Shown in pieces: positions 7,716-16,470 of a stretch of 53,954 bases of DNA; within the stretch, counting starts at the first letter, position 1; each line of letters starts with the position of its first letter. Source of the stretch: CAYURP01 sp964447175 (lineage in GTDB: Bacteria > Zixibacteria > MSB-5A5 > SM23-73-2); the NCBI GenBank assembly GCA_964447175.1, contig CAYURP010000018.1, positions 1-53,954 of the forward strand, read 5' to 3'. Made by a program: the position numbers and the translations under genes. A model generated the notes under the pieces. The model had not been told where the DNA came from and ran no database searches. It worked only from the letters and a program-made list of their open reading frames with translations.

Positions 7716-8336
7716 TCATATTGTTATTTTCTCAATGTTTTTTTCCAAGAGCTGCAACTCCTCAGATGATAAATCCTCTAATAAGTCCTGCAATTCCACA
7801 TTCTCCCAGTATTGATCATCAACTACTTTCTCCAGTGTCATAATGCTTTCACCATTACCCGATGTGACCAGATCTTTGAATTCCTGGGTGCCTTCCGACA
7901 GGGATAAGATGTCTGCCAACTGATCCACCGGGCTTTCAAAATCATAAAGGGAGTAGGTCTGAGTCTGTTCAGAAAGTGAGACGCCTTGAATCCGAGCACT
8001 ATGATCCTTTGAGAACAAAAAGATACCCGCCACCAGGATGGCTATGGCAAAACCCAGAAGAGGTACCAGCTGAGGAATAAGATTCCATTTGAATTCGGGT
8101 GGGGGAGCTTGAGTTAGCTTTTTTCTGATCTCCGGCACGAAGTTGATCCAGTAGCTATCCTCTATCTTTTCTGTTTTTTCTCGTTCTAAAACTCCAAACA
8201 AGCTCTGGATCTCCTTAAGCTCCTCTCTGCAGCTCTCACAAACCCGAAGATGTTCTTCCACTATCTTTTTTTCTTCGGGTGTTAGAGAGTCCTCATTATA
8301 ATCGGGCAGAAGAGATGTTATTTTACTGCAATTCAT
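7716..8336 (-). CDS. Anti-sigma factor with zinc-finger-type N-terminus
   Basis: The first 40 residues carry the ZAS pattern: Cys3, then His29-x3-Cys33-x2-Cys36, the zinc-binding arrangement of anti-sigma factors of the RsrA/ChrR class. One membrane helix follows at about 90-115 (PLLGFAIAILVAGIFLF), and the remaining part is extracytoplasmic and acidic. It is 13 bp downstream of the ECF sigma gene, as expected for the cognate anti-sigma factor that holds the sigma at the membrane. The 206-residue length is normal. A weak GAGGA site precedes the ATG. Confidence 0.88.
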   Translation of the reverse strand: MNCSKITSLLPDYNEDSLTPEEKKIVEEHLRVCESCREELKEIQSLFGVLEREKTEKIEDSYWINFVPEIRKKLTQAPPPEFKWNLIPQLVPLLGFAIAILVAGIFLFSKDHSARIQGVSLSEQTQTYSLYDFESPVDQLADILSLSEGTQEFKDLVTSGNGESIMTLEKVVDDQYWENVELQDLLEDLSSEELQLLEKNIEKITI

Positions 8337-8349
8337 TTTAAAACATTCC

Positions 8350-8907
8350 TCATAACGTTCTGTATTTGGCTAAAATTTTTTTCAACTTATTGACTGCCTG
8401 GAAATAATTGGATTTGACTCCTCCCTGGCTTTTCCCCAGAATTTCCGCTATTTCCTGATAGGGCAGTCTCTGGTAATATCTTAAAACAAAAACCTCCCTC
8501 TGTTTGGAAGGCAAGGACAAAACAGCTTGATCAATAGCCCGGGACACTTCATCCTTTGCCACGTTCTGAGAAACAGAGTTTTCAGCCAGAATCGGTTTTT
8601 TTATATCGAAAAAAGAGATGAAATTTCTGAATTTCTCCCTTTTTTGAAAATTGATACAGAGATTGAGTGCAATTCTTGTGATCCAGGTGAAAAAGCTGGA
8701 TTCCGATCTGAAGCTCTTCAGACCATAATAGGCTTTTACGAATGTCTCCTGAGAGAGATCTTTTGCGTCCTCTTTGTTGCGAACCATTTTTAAGATCATA
8801 TGGAATATCCTCTGCTTATACCTTGAAACCAGCTCATTGAATGCCTTTTCTTCACCTTCCTGGAATCTCCTTACCAGAGATTCTTCGTCTTCTCTCATCT
8901 GTTCCAT
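8350..8907 (-). CDS. ECF-family RNA polymerase sigma factor
   Basis: This sigma70-family, group 4 protein has region 2 (about 20-90, with the segment DAKDLSQETFVKAY) and region 4 (about 125-180, PSKQREVFVLRYYQRLPYQEIAEIL). It directs RNA polymerase to a small regulon, probably including its own operon. The ATG at 8905-8907 is preferred to the GTG at 8919; neither has a good ribosome binding site, so the start is unsure by four codons. The anti-sigma gene and two periplasmic LTxxQ genes follow in the same direction, suggesting an envelope-stress or metal-response unit. An inverted AAACC/GGTTT sits just upstream, but I cannot assign a promoter. Confidence 0.92.
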   Translation of the reverse strand: MEQMREDEESLVRRFQEGEEKAFNELVSRYKQRIFHMILKMVRNKEDAKDLSQETFVKAYYGLKSFRSESSFFTWITRIALNLCINFQKREKFRNFISFFDIKKPILAENSVSQNVAKDEVSRAIDQAVLSLPSKQREVFVLRYYQRLPYQEIAEILGKSQGGVKSNYFQAVNKLKKILAKYRTL

Positions 8908-8957
8908 ATTCTTGGACACAAAAACCGGTCGAAGGTTTAAAAAATTCTAAATAATAA

Positions 8958-8982
8958 AGGACAAACTCAAAAAGTCTGTCCT
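8958..8982 (-). terminator. Probable terminator after mreB
   Basis: A 10-bp-arm hairpin with one mismatch (AGGACAAACT/AGTCTGTCCT) lies about 35 bp past the mreB stop. On the minus strand it is followed by a T-rich but interrupted run (TTTATTATTT). It separates mreB from the sigma-factor operon. Confidence 0.5.
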
Positions 8983-9016
8983 GAAGAGTAAATTTAAATA
9001 GAAAACTCTATTAATA

Positions 9017-10045
9017 TTACTCTCTTTTCCCTTTTATCAGTATTACGGAGTATTTGGACATATTGCTGAGAACTACTCCGGTTCCCCTTGCCACGCAGGT
9101 TAGGGGGTCATCAGCCACGTTCACTGCCAGGTTGGTCTCGTCCCTCAGCCTTTTGTCCATTCCTTTTAAAAGAGCCCCTCCTCCTGTAACAACTATTCCC
9201 CGATCCAGAATATCAGCGGAGAGTTCCGGAGGAGTTTGCTCTAAGGCTTGCTTGACCGCCTCCACGATAGAATCCACCGGCTCGGAGAGGGCTTCCCGGA
9301 TCTGGGCTGAGCTTATTTTGAGGGTTTTGGGAATGCCCTCGATCAGATCCCTCCCCTTTATCTCCATGGAATTCTCCTCGTTCATGGGATAAGCCGACCC
9401 GATCCTGATCTTTATCTCCTCTGCGGTGCGTTCCCCGATCAAAAGGTTATAATTTTTTTTCAGATAAAGGGCTACCGCTTCGTCCATCTCGTCTCCACCG
9501 ATCCGGATGGATATATTGTTGACTATTCCGTTGAGGGCAATCACTGCGATCTCAGAGGTTCCTCCGCCAATGTCTATAACCATGCTGCCGGAGGGCTGAT
9601 CTACGGGCAAACCCACTCCAATAGCTGCAGCCATTGGCTCCTGGATCAAAAAGACCTCCCGTCCCCCGGCACTTTCCGCCGAATCCTTGACCGCTCTTTT
9701 CTCCACCTCGGTTATCCCGGAGGGAACGGATATGATTATCCTGGGCTTCATCAAATATCTATGTTTGATTACCCTTTTTATGAAGGTGGACAGAAGCTTT
9801 TCGGTTACCTCGAAATCGGCAATTACCCCGTCCTTGAGCGGACGGATGGCTATGATTTGATCCGGGGTTCGGCCCAGCATCTCCTTGGCACTTGCGCCCA
9901 CTGCCACTACTTTCCCGGTCGATTTCTCGAGGGCTACTACCGAAGGTTCAGATAAAACGATCCCCTCCCCTTTGACATAGATTATAGTATTTGCCGTCCC
10001 CAGATCTATTCCGATATCACTGGAAAAAAAGTCAAAGATTGACAT
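9017..10045 (-). CDS. mreB: Rod-shape-determining actin-like protein MreB
   Basis: The 342-residue protein has the actin/Hsp70 ATPase fold. Phosphate-1 is IGIDLGTANT near the N-terminus, phosphate-2 is VIDIGGGTSEIAV, and the adenosine motif is IVVTGGGALLKG. MreB filaments lie under the inner membrane and guide the elongation machinery for peptidoglycan. A strong GGGAGGGAT site precedes the ATG. The usual mreC and mreD are not adjacent. The upstream neighbour is a YhaM-like nuclease, and a hairpin closes the unit downstream. The N-terminal MSIFDFFSS could serve as a short membrane-binding helix. Confidence 0.96.
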   Translation of the reverse strand: MSIFDFFSSDIGIDLGTANTIIYVKGEGIVLSEPSVVALEKSTGKVVAVGASAKEMLGRTPDQIIAIRPLKDGVIADFEVTEKLLSTFIKRVIKHRYLMKPRIIISVPSGITEVEKRAVKDSAESAGGREVFLIQEPMAAAIGVGLPVDQPSGSMVIDIGGGTSEIAVIALNGIVNNISIRIGGDEMDEAVALYLKKNYNLLIGERTAEEIKIRIGSAYPMNEENSMEIKGRDLIEGIPKTLKISSAQIREALSEPVDSIVEAVKQALEQTPPELSADILDRGIVVTGGGALLKGMDKRLRDETNLAVNVADDPLTCVARGTGVVLSNMSKYSVILIKGKRE

Positions 10046-10069
10046 TAATCCCTCCCCAAAAATAGAGGA

Positions 10070-11020
10070 TCATTTTTCCTCCTCCCCCAGATAGATAAAT
10101 CTTTTGATCAGGGGAACCCAGTCGCTCCATTTCTTGTCCTTTGTTTTTTCTCTTTTTATGATGTGAGTGAAGGCACCGGATTTGGCATCCATCTCGTCTG
10201 CGTAATGCAGGATTATTGCCTCCAGAGTCTGGGGAACGACCGGAGATGCCATCTCCAGCTCCCCCTGATGAGACAAAATAAGATGCTTGAGTTTGAGAGC
10301 CAGATCTTGAGGGAAATCCTTTATCTTCTCGATTTTTCTGGTTATCAGATCATAGCCCGAGACAATGTGTCCGATTAACCTTCCCTCATCACTGTAATCA
10401 ATGAAACCAGATGTGGAGTACTGTTTTATCTTTCCGATATCGTGAATTAATGCCCCAGTTATAAGGAGATCTCTATCCACCAACTCATACAGGCTGGCTG
10501 CTTTCTCGCAAATCTGAGCCACCGTTAAGGTATGTTCCAGAAGACCACCTAAGTAGGAGTGATGCCAAAGTTTTCCACCCGGGGCCAGTTTTAGATTTTC
10601 CATCAAGGCGGAATCCCCAAGCAGGTTTTGCATAAGAGCCTTCAGATGCGGGTTTTTCACAGAGGATGCCATATCTTTAAACCTCAGGAAAAGCTGGTCT
10701 ATGTCTTTTTCAGAGGAGGGCAGAAAATCGGAAAGCTCAACTTTTTCCTCTGTTTTTTTGAGACTTTCAAGCGTTATCTGCAGGGAATCCTTATAAGTGG
10801 TGATGCTCCCTTTTATTTGAACTATATCTCCTACCTCAGCCTGGTGATAAAACCTTTCGGCTTCATCCCATATTACTGCATCTGCTCTTCCGGATTTATC
10901 CCCCAGCTCCAGTTTTAAAAATTTCTGTCCATCATATTCCTTCAGTTCCTTTTTCCGCAGGACGAAAAAGTCCTCAATCCGGTTTCCAACCTTAAGATCC
11001 CGGACAAAGATGTTTTTCAT
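10070..11020 (-). CDS. YhaM-like 3'-5' exoribonuclease (OB fold + HD domain)
   Basis: The 316-residue protein joins an N-terminal OB-fold nucleic-acid-binding domain (about 10-90) to an HD metal-dependent phosphohydrolase domain (about 150-290). The HD motif appears in ITGALIHDIGKI, with an upstream HHSYLGGLLEHT and a downstream HLILSHQG. This is the YhaM/CBF1 layout, known in Bacillus for 3'-5' degradation of RNA and single-stranded DNA. The ATG is preceded by GGAGGAAT. It lies 24 bp upstream of mreB and probably shares its transcript. Confidence 0.88.
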   Translation of the reverse strand: MKNIFVRDLKVGNRIEDFFVLRKKELKEYDGQKFLKLELGDKSGRADAVIWDEAERFYHQAEVGDIVQIKGSITTYKDSLQITLESLKKTEEKVELSDFLPSSEKDIDQLFLRFKDMASSVKNPHLKALMQNLLGDSALMENLKLAPGGKLWHHSYLGGLLEHTLTVAQICEKAASLYELVDRDLLITGALIHDIGKIKQYSTSGFIDYSDEGRLIGHIVSGYDLITRKIEKIKDFPQDLALKLKHLILSHQGELEMASPVVPQTLEAIILHYADEMDAKSGAFTHIIKREKTKDKKWSDWVPLIKRFIYLGEEEK

Positions 11021-11120
11021 ATTCCTCCAAATTTGATGAGATAATAATAAGCGTTCAAGCCGATAAAAGTCAAGGAGAAAAATCCTTGTTATGTATAATC
11101 GTTCAATTTATATTTAAAAT

Positions 11121-12482
11121 GTGAAGATCATCTATGGTTACATATTAAGAGAGCACATGGGTCCTTTCTTTTTAGGGCTGGCGATGATAACCTTTGTGCT
11201 GATAATGGATTTCATCTTAGAGATTATAAATCTGGTGGTGGCTAAGGGATTGAATGCCTGGACCATACTTCAGGTCTTTGTCCTAAATTTAGCCTGGATG
11301 CTGGCATTATCTGTTCCCATGGCGGTTCTGGTATCCACCCTTATGGCTTTTGGAAGACTGTCCCAGGATAACGAGATCACCGCTTTTAAAGCCAGCGGGG
11401 TGAGCCTTTACCGGATCGTTTTTCCGCCCCTTCTGGTCTCGGTTCTCATCACTTTCGGATTGATCTGGTTTAACAATAGGATTTTGCCTGAAGCCAATCA
11501 CGAGGCCCGGCTGTTAATGTCTGACATCCATCAGAAAAGGCCCACCTTAAGCCTACAGGAAGGGATATTTGAGGATCAGATCCCGGGATATCATATCCTG
11601 GTCAAAAAGGTCGATCAAAAAACCTCTGAGGTTGAGGGTATAACTATTTACGATCAAAAGGACAGGATCTACCCCCGAACCATTATTGCGGAAAAGGGGA
11701 ACGTGGAATTCGCCCCGGATGGTAACACCATGATATTTGAGCTTTTCAACGGGGAGATTTACGACTTAGATGAGAAGGATCCGGGCTATCATCGCAGGAT
11801 AGCCTTTGATCACCAGATGATTTATATATCGGATATCGGGACCCAACTGAACCGCAGCATGTCAGATTTCCGAACCGACCGGGAGATGAATACCTCCCGG
11901 ATGCTGGCGGACGTGAAAAATCAAGAGAAAAGCATCTCCATCTCCGAGCAGATGATAGATCAAATTGCGGAAAGTAAAACTGCTTTAGTTTTTGCCTCTA
12001 AAATTAAATCGGATATTGAAAAGAACAATGAGCTGCCCAGCGATCAAAAGATATTCTCGAGGGTGTACCGGGAAAATCAAAACATATTATCGGAGCTTAG
12101 GAATCACTGGACGAATATACTCTCCCAAAAAAAGCAGAGGAATTCCCTTATGGTGGAGGTACACAAAAAATACTCCATACCCTTTGCCTGCCTGGTGTTC
12201 ATCCTGGTGGGGGCACCTCTGGGAATTATGTCCCGCAAGGGAGGAATGGCTGTGGGATTGGGACTTTCCCTGGGCTTTTTCATCATCTACTGGGCTTTTT
12301 TAATCGGGGGGGAGGAGTTGGCCGACCGGGGACTCATCCCCGCCTTTTGGGCTATGTGGTCAGCTAATATCCTGATCGGGATTGCCGGAATCTACATCCT
12401 GGTCAGGTCAGCCAGGGAAACGACCTTTATCTCCTGGAGATGGACAGAAAAATTAATACCCAAAATGTTAAGAAAAGCATAA
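11121..12482 (+). CDS. lptF: LPS export permease LptF (LptF/LptG family)
   Basis: The 453-residue protein starts at GTG; its first residues (YGYILREHMGPFFLGLAMITF) match the first membrane helix of LptF/LptG. Membrane helices are predicted near 15-40, 60-85 and 100-120. A large periplasmic segment follows (about 125-340), and three more helices lie near the C-terminus. With LptG and the ATPase LptB it extracts lipopolysaccharide from the inner membrane. It is followed after 93 bp by the paralogue lptG. No LptB, LptA or LptC is in the window. The ribosome binding site is weak; TATAAT at 11094-11099 may be its -10 element. Confidence 0.93.
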   Translation: MKIIYGYILREHMGPFFLGLAMITFVLIMDFILEIINLVVAKGLNAWTILQVFVLNLAWMLALSVPMAVLVSTLMAFGRLSQDNEITAFKASGVSLYRIVFPPLLVSVLITFGLIWFNNRILPEANHEARLLMSDIHQKRPTLSLQEGIFEDQIPGYHILVKKVDQKTSEVEGITIYDQKDRIYPRTIIAEKGNVEFAPDGNTMIFELFNGEIYDLDEKDPGYHRRIAFDHQMIYISDIGTQLNRSMSDFRTDREMNTSRMLADVKNQEKSISISEQMIDQIAESKTALVFASKIKSDIEKNNELPSDQKIFSRVYRENQNILSELRNHWTNILSQKKQRNSLMVEVHKKYSIPFACLVFILVGAPLGIMSRKGGMAVGLGLSLGFFIIYWAFLIGGEELADRGLIPAFWAMWSANILIGIAGIYILVRSARETTFISWRWTEKLIPKMLRKA

Positions 12483-12575
12483 TGGCAGGTGCAAAACAAC
12501 AATGTTAAAACGAAGTTTAGCTGAATCCAGATCGAAAAAGATAAATTGCTTGATTTAATCTGGGCATAATAAAAA

Positions 12576-13667
12576 ATGAATATATTGGACAGATACATTT
12601 TAAGAAAATTTTTGTATGTCTGCGCTTTTGCACTGTTGGCTTTCTGGCTGATCTTTTTGGTGGTGGACGTTATCGAGCACATGGATCTTTTCATCGACAG
12701 GGGAGCAAGCATTGACTTGGTGGTGAAGTATTATCTTTATTACAGCCCCTTTATTCTGGTTATGGTTCTTCCCGTAGCCATGCTTTTATCTACCCTTTTC
12801 TCTTTGGGGCTTCTGGCTAAAGATAACGAAATTACCGCCATGAAAGTCAATGGAATCAGCCTTTATCGGATTTTTCTTCCTCTTTTTATCTTAGCTTTTA
12901 TGGTAAGTCTTTTAGTTTTTGTGTTAAATGAGTTGGTCGTTCCCTTCACTAATCAAAAAAAGACCTACACCAAACAAGTGGAGATTGAAAAAAAAGCAAA
13001 GCCCAAAGACGTCCTGTATCAAAACGTCTATGCTCAAGGGGGAAATGGCAGGATATTTTACATTAATAAATATGATAGCCAGAGAATGGAGGGAAAAGAG
13101 GTCCTGGTGCAAAGATTTGAGGGAAATAGACTAAAAGAGCAGATAGAGGCAAAGGTGATGAGATGGACCGGCACTGACTGGATATTTGAGAACGGAAACT
13201 ACCGGTTCTTTTCGGACTCTCTGGAACAATCCGAGGTTGAGGAGTTCCAGAGATTCAGCCAGCTCCACAGAAAAGATATAAAGATTAAGCCTGAGGTTTT
13301 CACCCGGCTTCGGAAAAACCCTGAGGAGATGAACTACCAAGAGTTACTGGAATATACCGAAATCAAAAAGAAATCCGGGGAGAACGTATCAGCTGAGCTA
13401 ACCGACCTTTATATGAAGCTGGCTTACCCTTTGATAAGCTTCATTATCGTTCTTTTTGGCTCGCCTTTAGCTGCCAGCCCTAAAAGGGGAAGCTTAAGTA
13501 TAAACTTCGCCATTACTTTAGGGATAACCTTCACCTATTGGTTTTTATTGCGAACAGCCCAGACCTTTGGCCACACCCAGAAGCTCTCCCCGTTTTTAGG
13601 TGCCTGGATTACTAATTTTATCTTTGTAGGACTTGGGGTTTTCCTTTTAATCAAGGCAAAAAAATAG
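12576..13667 (+). CDS. lptG: LPS export permease LptG (LptF/LptG family)
   Basis: The 363-residue paralogue of the preceding gene starts with ILDRYILRKFLYVCAFALLAFW, typical of LptG. It has three N-terminal and three C-terminal membrane helices around a periplasmic beta domain (about 125-265). LptF and LptG form the transmembrane heterodimer of the LPS transporter that feeds the LptC-A-D bridge. Its presence with LptF is the firmest evidence in this window for an LPS-bearing outer membrane. Which of the two genes is F or G rests on order and N-terminal pattern. Confidence 0.92.
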   Translation: MNILDRYILRKFLYVCAFALLAFWLIFLVVDVIEHMDLFIDRGASIDLVVKYYLYYSPFILVMVLPVAMLLSTLFSLGLLAKDNEITAMKVNGISLYRIFLPLFILAFMVSLLVFVLNELVVPFTNQKKTYTKQVEIEKKAKPKDVLYQNVYAQGGNGRIFYINKYDSQRMEGKEVLVQRFEGNRLKEQIEAKVMRWTGTDWIFENGNYRFFSDSLEQSEVEEFQRFSQLHRKDIKIKPEVFTRLRKNPEEMNYQELLEYTEIKKKSGENVSAELTDLYMKLAYPLISFIIVLFGSPLAASPKRGSLSINFAITLGITFTYWFLLRTAQTFGHTQKLSPFLGAWITNFIFVGLGVFLLIKAKK

Positions 13668-13727
13668 ATTTTCGCTGGACCTGAATAACGATCTGAAGAG
13701 ACACCCGATCTCAATAAAAATAAAAAA

Positions 13728-13753
13728 CAGAACCTGACTTAAGTTAGGTTCTG
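13728..13753 (-). terminator. Intrinsic terminator after ahcY
   Basis: A 13-bp-arm hairpin with one mismatch (CAGAACCTGACTT/AAGTTAGGTTCTG) is followed on the minus strand by TTTTTTATTTTT. It ends transcription coming from ahcY and metK, about 180 bp past the ahcY stop. It also faces lptG, which ends 60 bp away on the other strand. Confidence 0.8.
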
Positions 13754-13852
13754 GTCACAGCATGTTGGAATCAAATCAAGTTCTATTCAGATCCTGTTCT
13801 CGTCCCCAATAAGGTCCAGCATTCTCACTGTTTCGGTCTGGTTTTTAAGCGG

Positions 13853-13929
13853 GTAGCCGCAACCTTTAGGTTATGCTAGTGGTGAAAATCAATCTAATAC
13901 TTTCGTCCCGTTTGAAGCGGGACGGCTAC
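13853..13929. repeat. REPIN-like inverted pair of GTAG hairpins
   Basis: GTAG at 13853-13856 is followed by a weak hairpin (AACCT-TT-AGGTT core, 13861-13872). At the other end a strong hairpin, CGTCCCG/CGGGACG (13904-13924), is followed by CTAC at 13926-13929, which is GTAG on the minus strand. The strong half closely resembles the element at 47532-47557. The pair lies between the ahcY stop and its terminator. Confidence 0.65.
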
Positions 13930-13933
13930 AAGA

Positions 13934-15190
13934 TTATGTTCCCATTTGCCAGGAAGACAAATATTCTCTTTGTTCCGGGGTAAGGGAATCGATCTTAACT
14001 CCCATGGAGTTGAGCTTTAAGCGGGCAATGTCTGAGTCGATTTTCTCCGGGACTCCATAAACTTGGTCTTCCAATTTCTTCCCGGATTTAACCAGATATT
14101 CAGCTGATAATGCCTGGTTGGCAAAGCTCATATCCATCACCATGGCCGGATGTCCCTCAGCTGCTGACAGGTTGATCAACCTTCCTTCTGCTAATAGATT
14201 TATCCTCTTTCCATTTCTTAAAGTGTACTCTTCAACAAACTCCCTTACATACCTTTTTTTCCTGGAAAGCCTTTTCAAGCTGGGTATGTCTATCTCCACG
14301 TTGAAATGGCCCGAGTTGCACACTATAGCACCATCCTTCATCAACCTGAAGTGCTGGGGCGCGATAACGTTTATGTCGCCGGTCAAAGTCACGAATACAT
14401 CCCCGATTTTGGCTGCTTCCCTCATGGGCATGACCCGGAACCCGTCCATAGCTGCCTCGATGGCTTTCAAAGGATCTACCTCGGTTACGATCACATCTGC
14501 TCCCATTCCCTTGGCTCTGGTGGCAAATCCTCTTCCGCACCACCCGTATCCTGCTACTACTACCTTAGACCCTGCTAAAAGATAATTGGTTGCCCTCAAG
14601 ATACCATCTACGGTGGACTGACCTGTGCCATAGCGATTGTCAAAGAAATGCTTAGTTTTGGAATCATTTACCGCGATAATGGGGTATTTTAAAACTTTAT
14701 GCTTAGCCATTGATTTCAATCTCACCACACCTGTGGTGGTCTCCTCAGTACCGCCAATTATATCAGACAATAGGCTCTTTCTTTTGGAATGCAGGGTGGA
14801 GACTAAATCCGCACCATCGTCCATAGTTATGTCCGGTTTCAGATCCAGGGTGCTGTTTATATGCTGGTAATAGACTTTATTGCTCTCCCCTTTAATAGAA
14901 AAAACGGGTATTTTGAAATCTTTAACCAGCGATGCTGCCACATCGTCCTGGGTTGAAAGAGGATTGGAGGCGCATAAAACGCATTTTGCTCCTCCCGTAA
15001 CCAGAGTGACCATTAGATTGGCAGTTTCTGTTGTAACATGCAGGCAGGCTGATATTTTAACTCCCTTTAAGGGTTTTTGTCTTTTAAACCGTTCTTTGAT
15101 CAATCTTAAAACCGGCATATACTTTTCAGCCCACTCGATTCTTAATCTCCCTTTTTGTGCTAACTTGATGTCCTTTATGTCATACCTCAT
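13934..15190 (-). CDS. ahcY: Adenosylhomocysteinase (S-adenosylhomocysteine hydrolase)
   Basis: The 418-residue enzyme splits S-adenosylhomocysteine into adenosine and homocysteine using bound NAD, removing the product of SAM-dependent methylation. The substrate-domain signature HVTTETANL and the NAD-binding loop GYGWCGRG (214-221) are present. So are downstream family blocks such as AAEGHPAMVMDMSFANQA. It is the short form, without the roughly 40-residue insert found in many proteobacterial and eukaryotic enzymes. The start has a good GGAG site. It lies 69 bp downstream of metK in the same direction, so synthesis of SAM and clearance of SAH are coupled. Confidence 0.96.
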   Translation of the reverse strand: MRYDIKDIKLAQKGRLRIEWAEKYMPVLRLIKERFKRQKPLKGVKISACLHVTTETANLMVTLVTGGAKCVLCASNPLSTQDDVAASLVKDFKIPVFSIKGESNKVYYQHINSTLDLKPDITMDDGADLVSTLHSKRKSLLSDIIGGTEETTTGVVRLKSMAKHKVLKYPIIAVNDSKTKHFFDNRYGTGQSTVDGILRATNYLLAGSKVVVAGYGWCGRGFATRAKGMGADVIVTEVDPLKAIEAAMDGFRVMPMREAAKIGDVFVTLTGDINVIAPQHFRLMKDGAIVCNSGHFNVEIDIPSLKRLSRKKRYVREFVEEYTLRNGKRINLLAEGRLINLSAAEGHPAMVMDMSFANQALSAEYLVKSGKKLEDQVYGVPEKIDSDIARLKLNSMGVKIDSLTPEQREYLSSWQMGT

Positions 15191-15231
15191 TCATTTCTCC
15201 TTTTATCTGATTTTACATCCATTATCTTTTA

Positions 15232-15266
15232 TTCTACTCTTTACTCTCTACTCTCCACTCTATACT
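15232..15266. repeat. Degenerate heptanucleotide array 2
   Basis: Five 7-bp units run without gaps: TTCTACT, CTTTACT, CTCTACT, CTCCACT, CTATACT. The unit ends in ACT throughout. The array fills most of the gap between metK and ahcY and covers the metK stop codon (15260-15262). Confidence 0.75.
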
Positions 15267-16420
15267 TTTTGTAAGTCCTTGACCTTGTCCAGTTTCTCCC
15301 AGGTGAAGCTGGGCTCTTCTCTGCCAAAATGTCCATAAGCAGCAGTTTCCCTGTATATAGGCCTTCTGAGGTTGAGCATCTGGATTATACCTTTGGGAGT
15401 AAGTTCGAAATTGTTTTTTATCAATTGAACAATTTCCGGATTTGGGATTTTTCCGGTGCCGTATGTTTCCACCATTAGGGAAATGGGTTCAGCAATTCCT
15501 ATGGCATAAGCCAGATAAACCGAGCATTTTTCAGCTAAACCTGCAGCAACTATGTTTTTGGCGATGTATCTTGCCAGGTAGGAAGCGGATCGATCCACTT
15601 TGGTGGGATCCTTTCCGGAAAAAGCCCCGCCCCCGTGATGTGACCTGCCGCCATAAGTATCCACGATTATCTTTCTCCCGGTCATTCCAGTATCACACTG
15701 AGGTCCACCGATGACAAACTTTCCAGTGGGATTGATTAGAAACCTGGTTTTCTCATCCAAAAATTTCTCCTCGATGATGGGTTTGATCACTTCCTCTATC
15801 AGCTGGTGTTTGGATTCATCGGTTATTTTCTTTCCGCTGGAATCTAAGATCTCCTTGTTATGCTGAGTGGAAAGGACCACACAATCGACCCGGTGAGGTG
15901 TTCCATTTTTGTATTCCACGGTAACCTGAGATTTTCCGTCCGGACCCAAAAAGCCCAGTATATTTTTCTTTCTGACCTCAGCCATTCTCCTGCAGAGCTT
16001 ATGAGCCAGCATAATGGGCAGGGGCATATACTCAGGGGTTTCTATGCAGGCATAGCCCACCATCAGACCTTGATCGCCGGCTCCACCCACATCCACGCCC
16101 TGAGCAATATCAGGGGATTGAGATCCAATGGCATTCAGTATGGCACAGGAATCATAGTGAAAGCCGTAAACCGAATTGGTATAACCAATATCCCGGATTA
16201 GGTTTCTGACCAGCCTGGGCAGATCCACATATCCTTTGGTGGTGATCTCACCCCCTACTATGACCAGTCCTACGGTAATGAAAGTTTCGCAAGCTACCCG
16301 GCCTGAAGGGTCCTGTTTTATCACCTCGTCCAGCACTGCATCGGAGATCTGATCGCAGATTTTATCCGGGTGACCTTCGGTCACCGACTCTGAGGTAAAG
16401 AAAAAATCTCTGCCTGGCAT
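15260..16420 (-). CDS. metK: S-adenosylmethionine synthetase
   Basis: The 386-residue enzyme makes S-adenosylmethionine from methionine and ATP. Family landmarks are the N-terminal FTSESVTEGHPDKICDQISD, the hexapeptide GAGDQG, and GGGAFSGKDPTKVDRS with its phosphate-binding loop. Length and motif order are those of the standard bacterial enzyme, a tetramer with active sites between subunits. An AAAGGAAA site precedes the ATG. It is followed by ahcY in the same transcript direction. No SAM or SAH riboswitch can be seen in the 50 bp upstream. The stop codon falls inside a 7-bp repeat array. Confidence 0.97.
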   Translation of the reverse strand: MPGRDFFFTSESVTEGHPDKICDQISDAVLDEVIKQDPSGRVACETFITVGLVIVGGEITTKGYVDLPRLVRNLIRDIGYTNSVYGFHYDSCAILNAIGSQSPDIAQGVDVGGAGDQGLMVGYACIETPEYMPLPIMLAHKLCRRMAEVRKKNILGFLGPDGKSQVTVEYKNGTPHRVDCVVLSTQHNKEILDSSGKKITDESKHQLIEEVIKPIIEEKFLDEKTRFLINPTGKFVIGGPQCDTGMTGRKIIVDTYGGRSHHGGGAFSGKDPTKVDRSASYLARYIAKNIVAAGLAEKCSVYLAYAIGIAEPISLMVETYGTGKIPNPEIVQLIKNNFELTPKGIIQMLNLRRPIYRETAAYGHFGREEPSFTWEKLDKVKDLQKV

Positions 16421-16470
16421 AAGTTTCCTTTCTTTTAATTAAACCATTATTTTTAGTATGCTTTCATCTT

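Noticed and set aside
8350..8364. A 15-base match between the sigma-factor 3' end and 52650-52664
   Set aside because: One shared 15-mer is expected by chance in a window of this size, and the flanks do not match.
13674..13820. Short inverted match GCTGGACCT / AGGTCCAGC flanking the lptG-ahcY gap
   Set aside because: A nine-base match without other structure or target duplication is too little to claim an element.
16421..16470. SAM or SAH riboswitch upstream of metK
   Set aside because: The gap is only 50 bp and AT-rich, without any stem-loop of a known SAM or SAH riboswitch.
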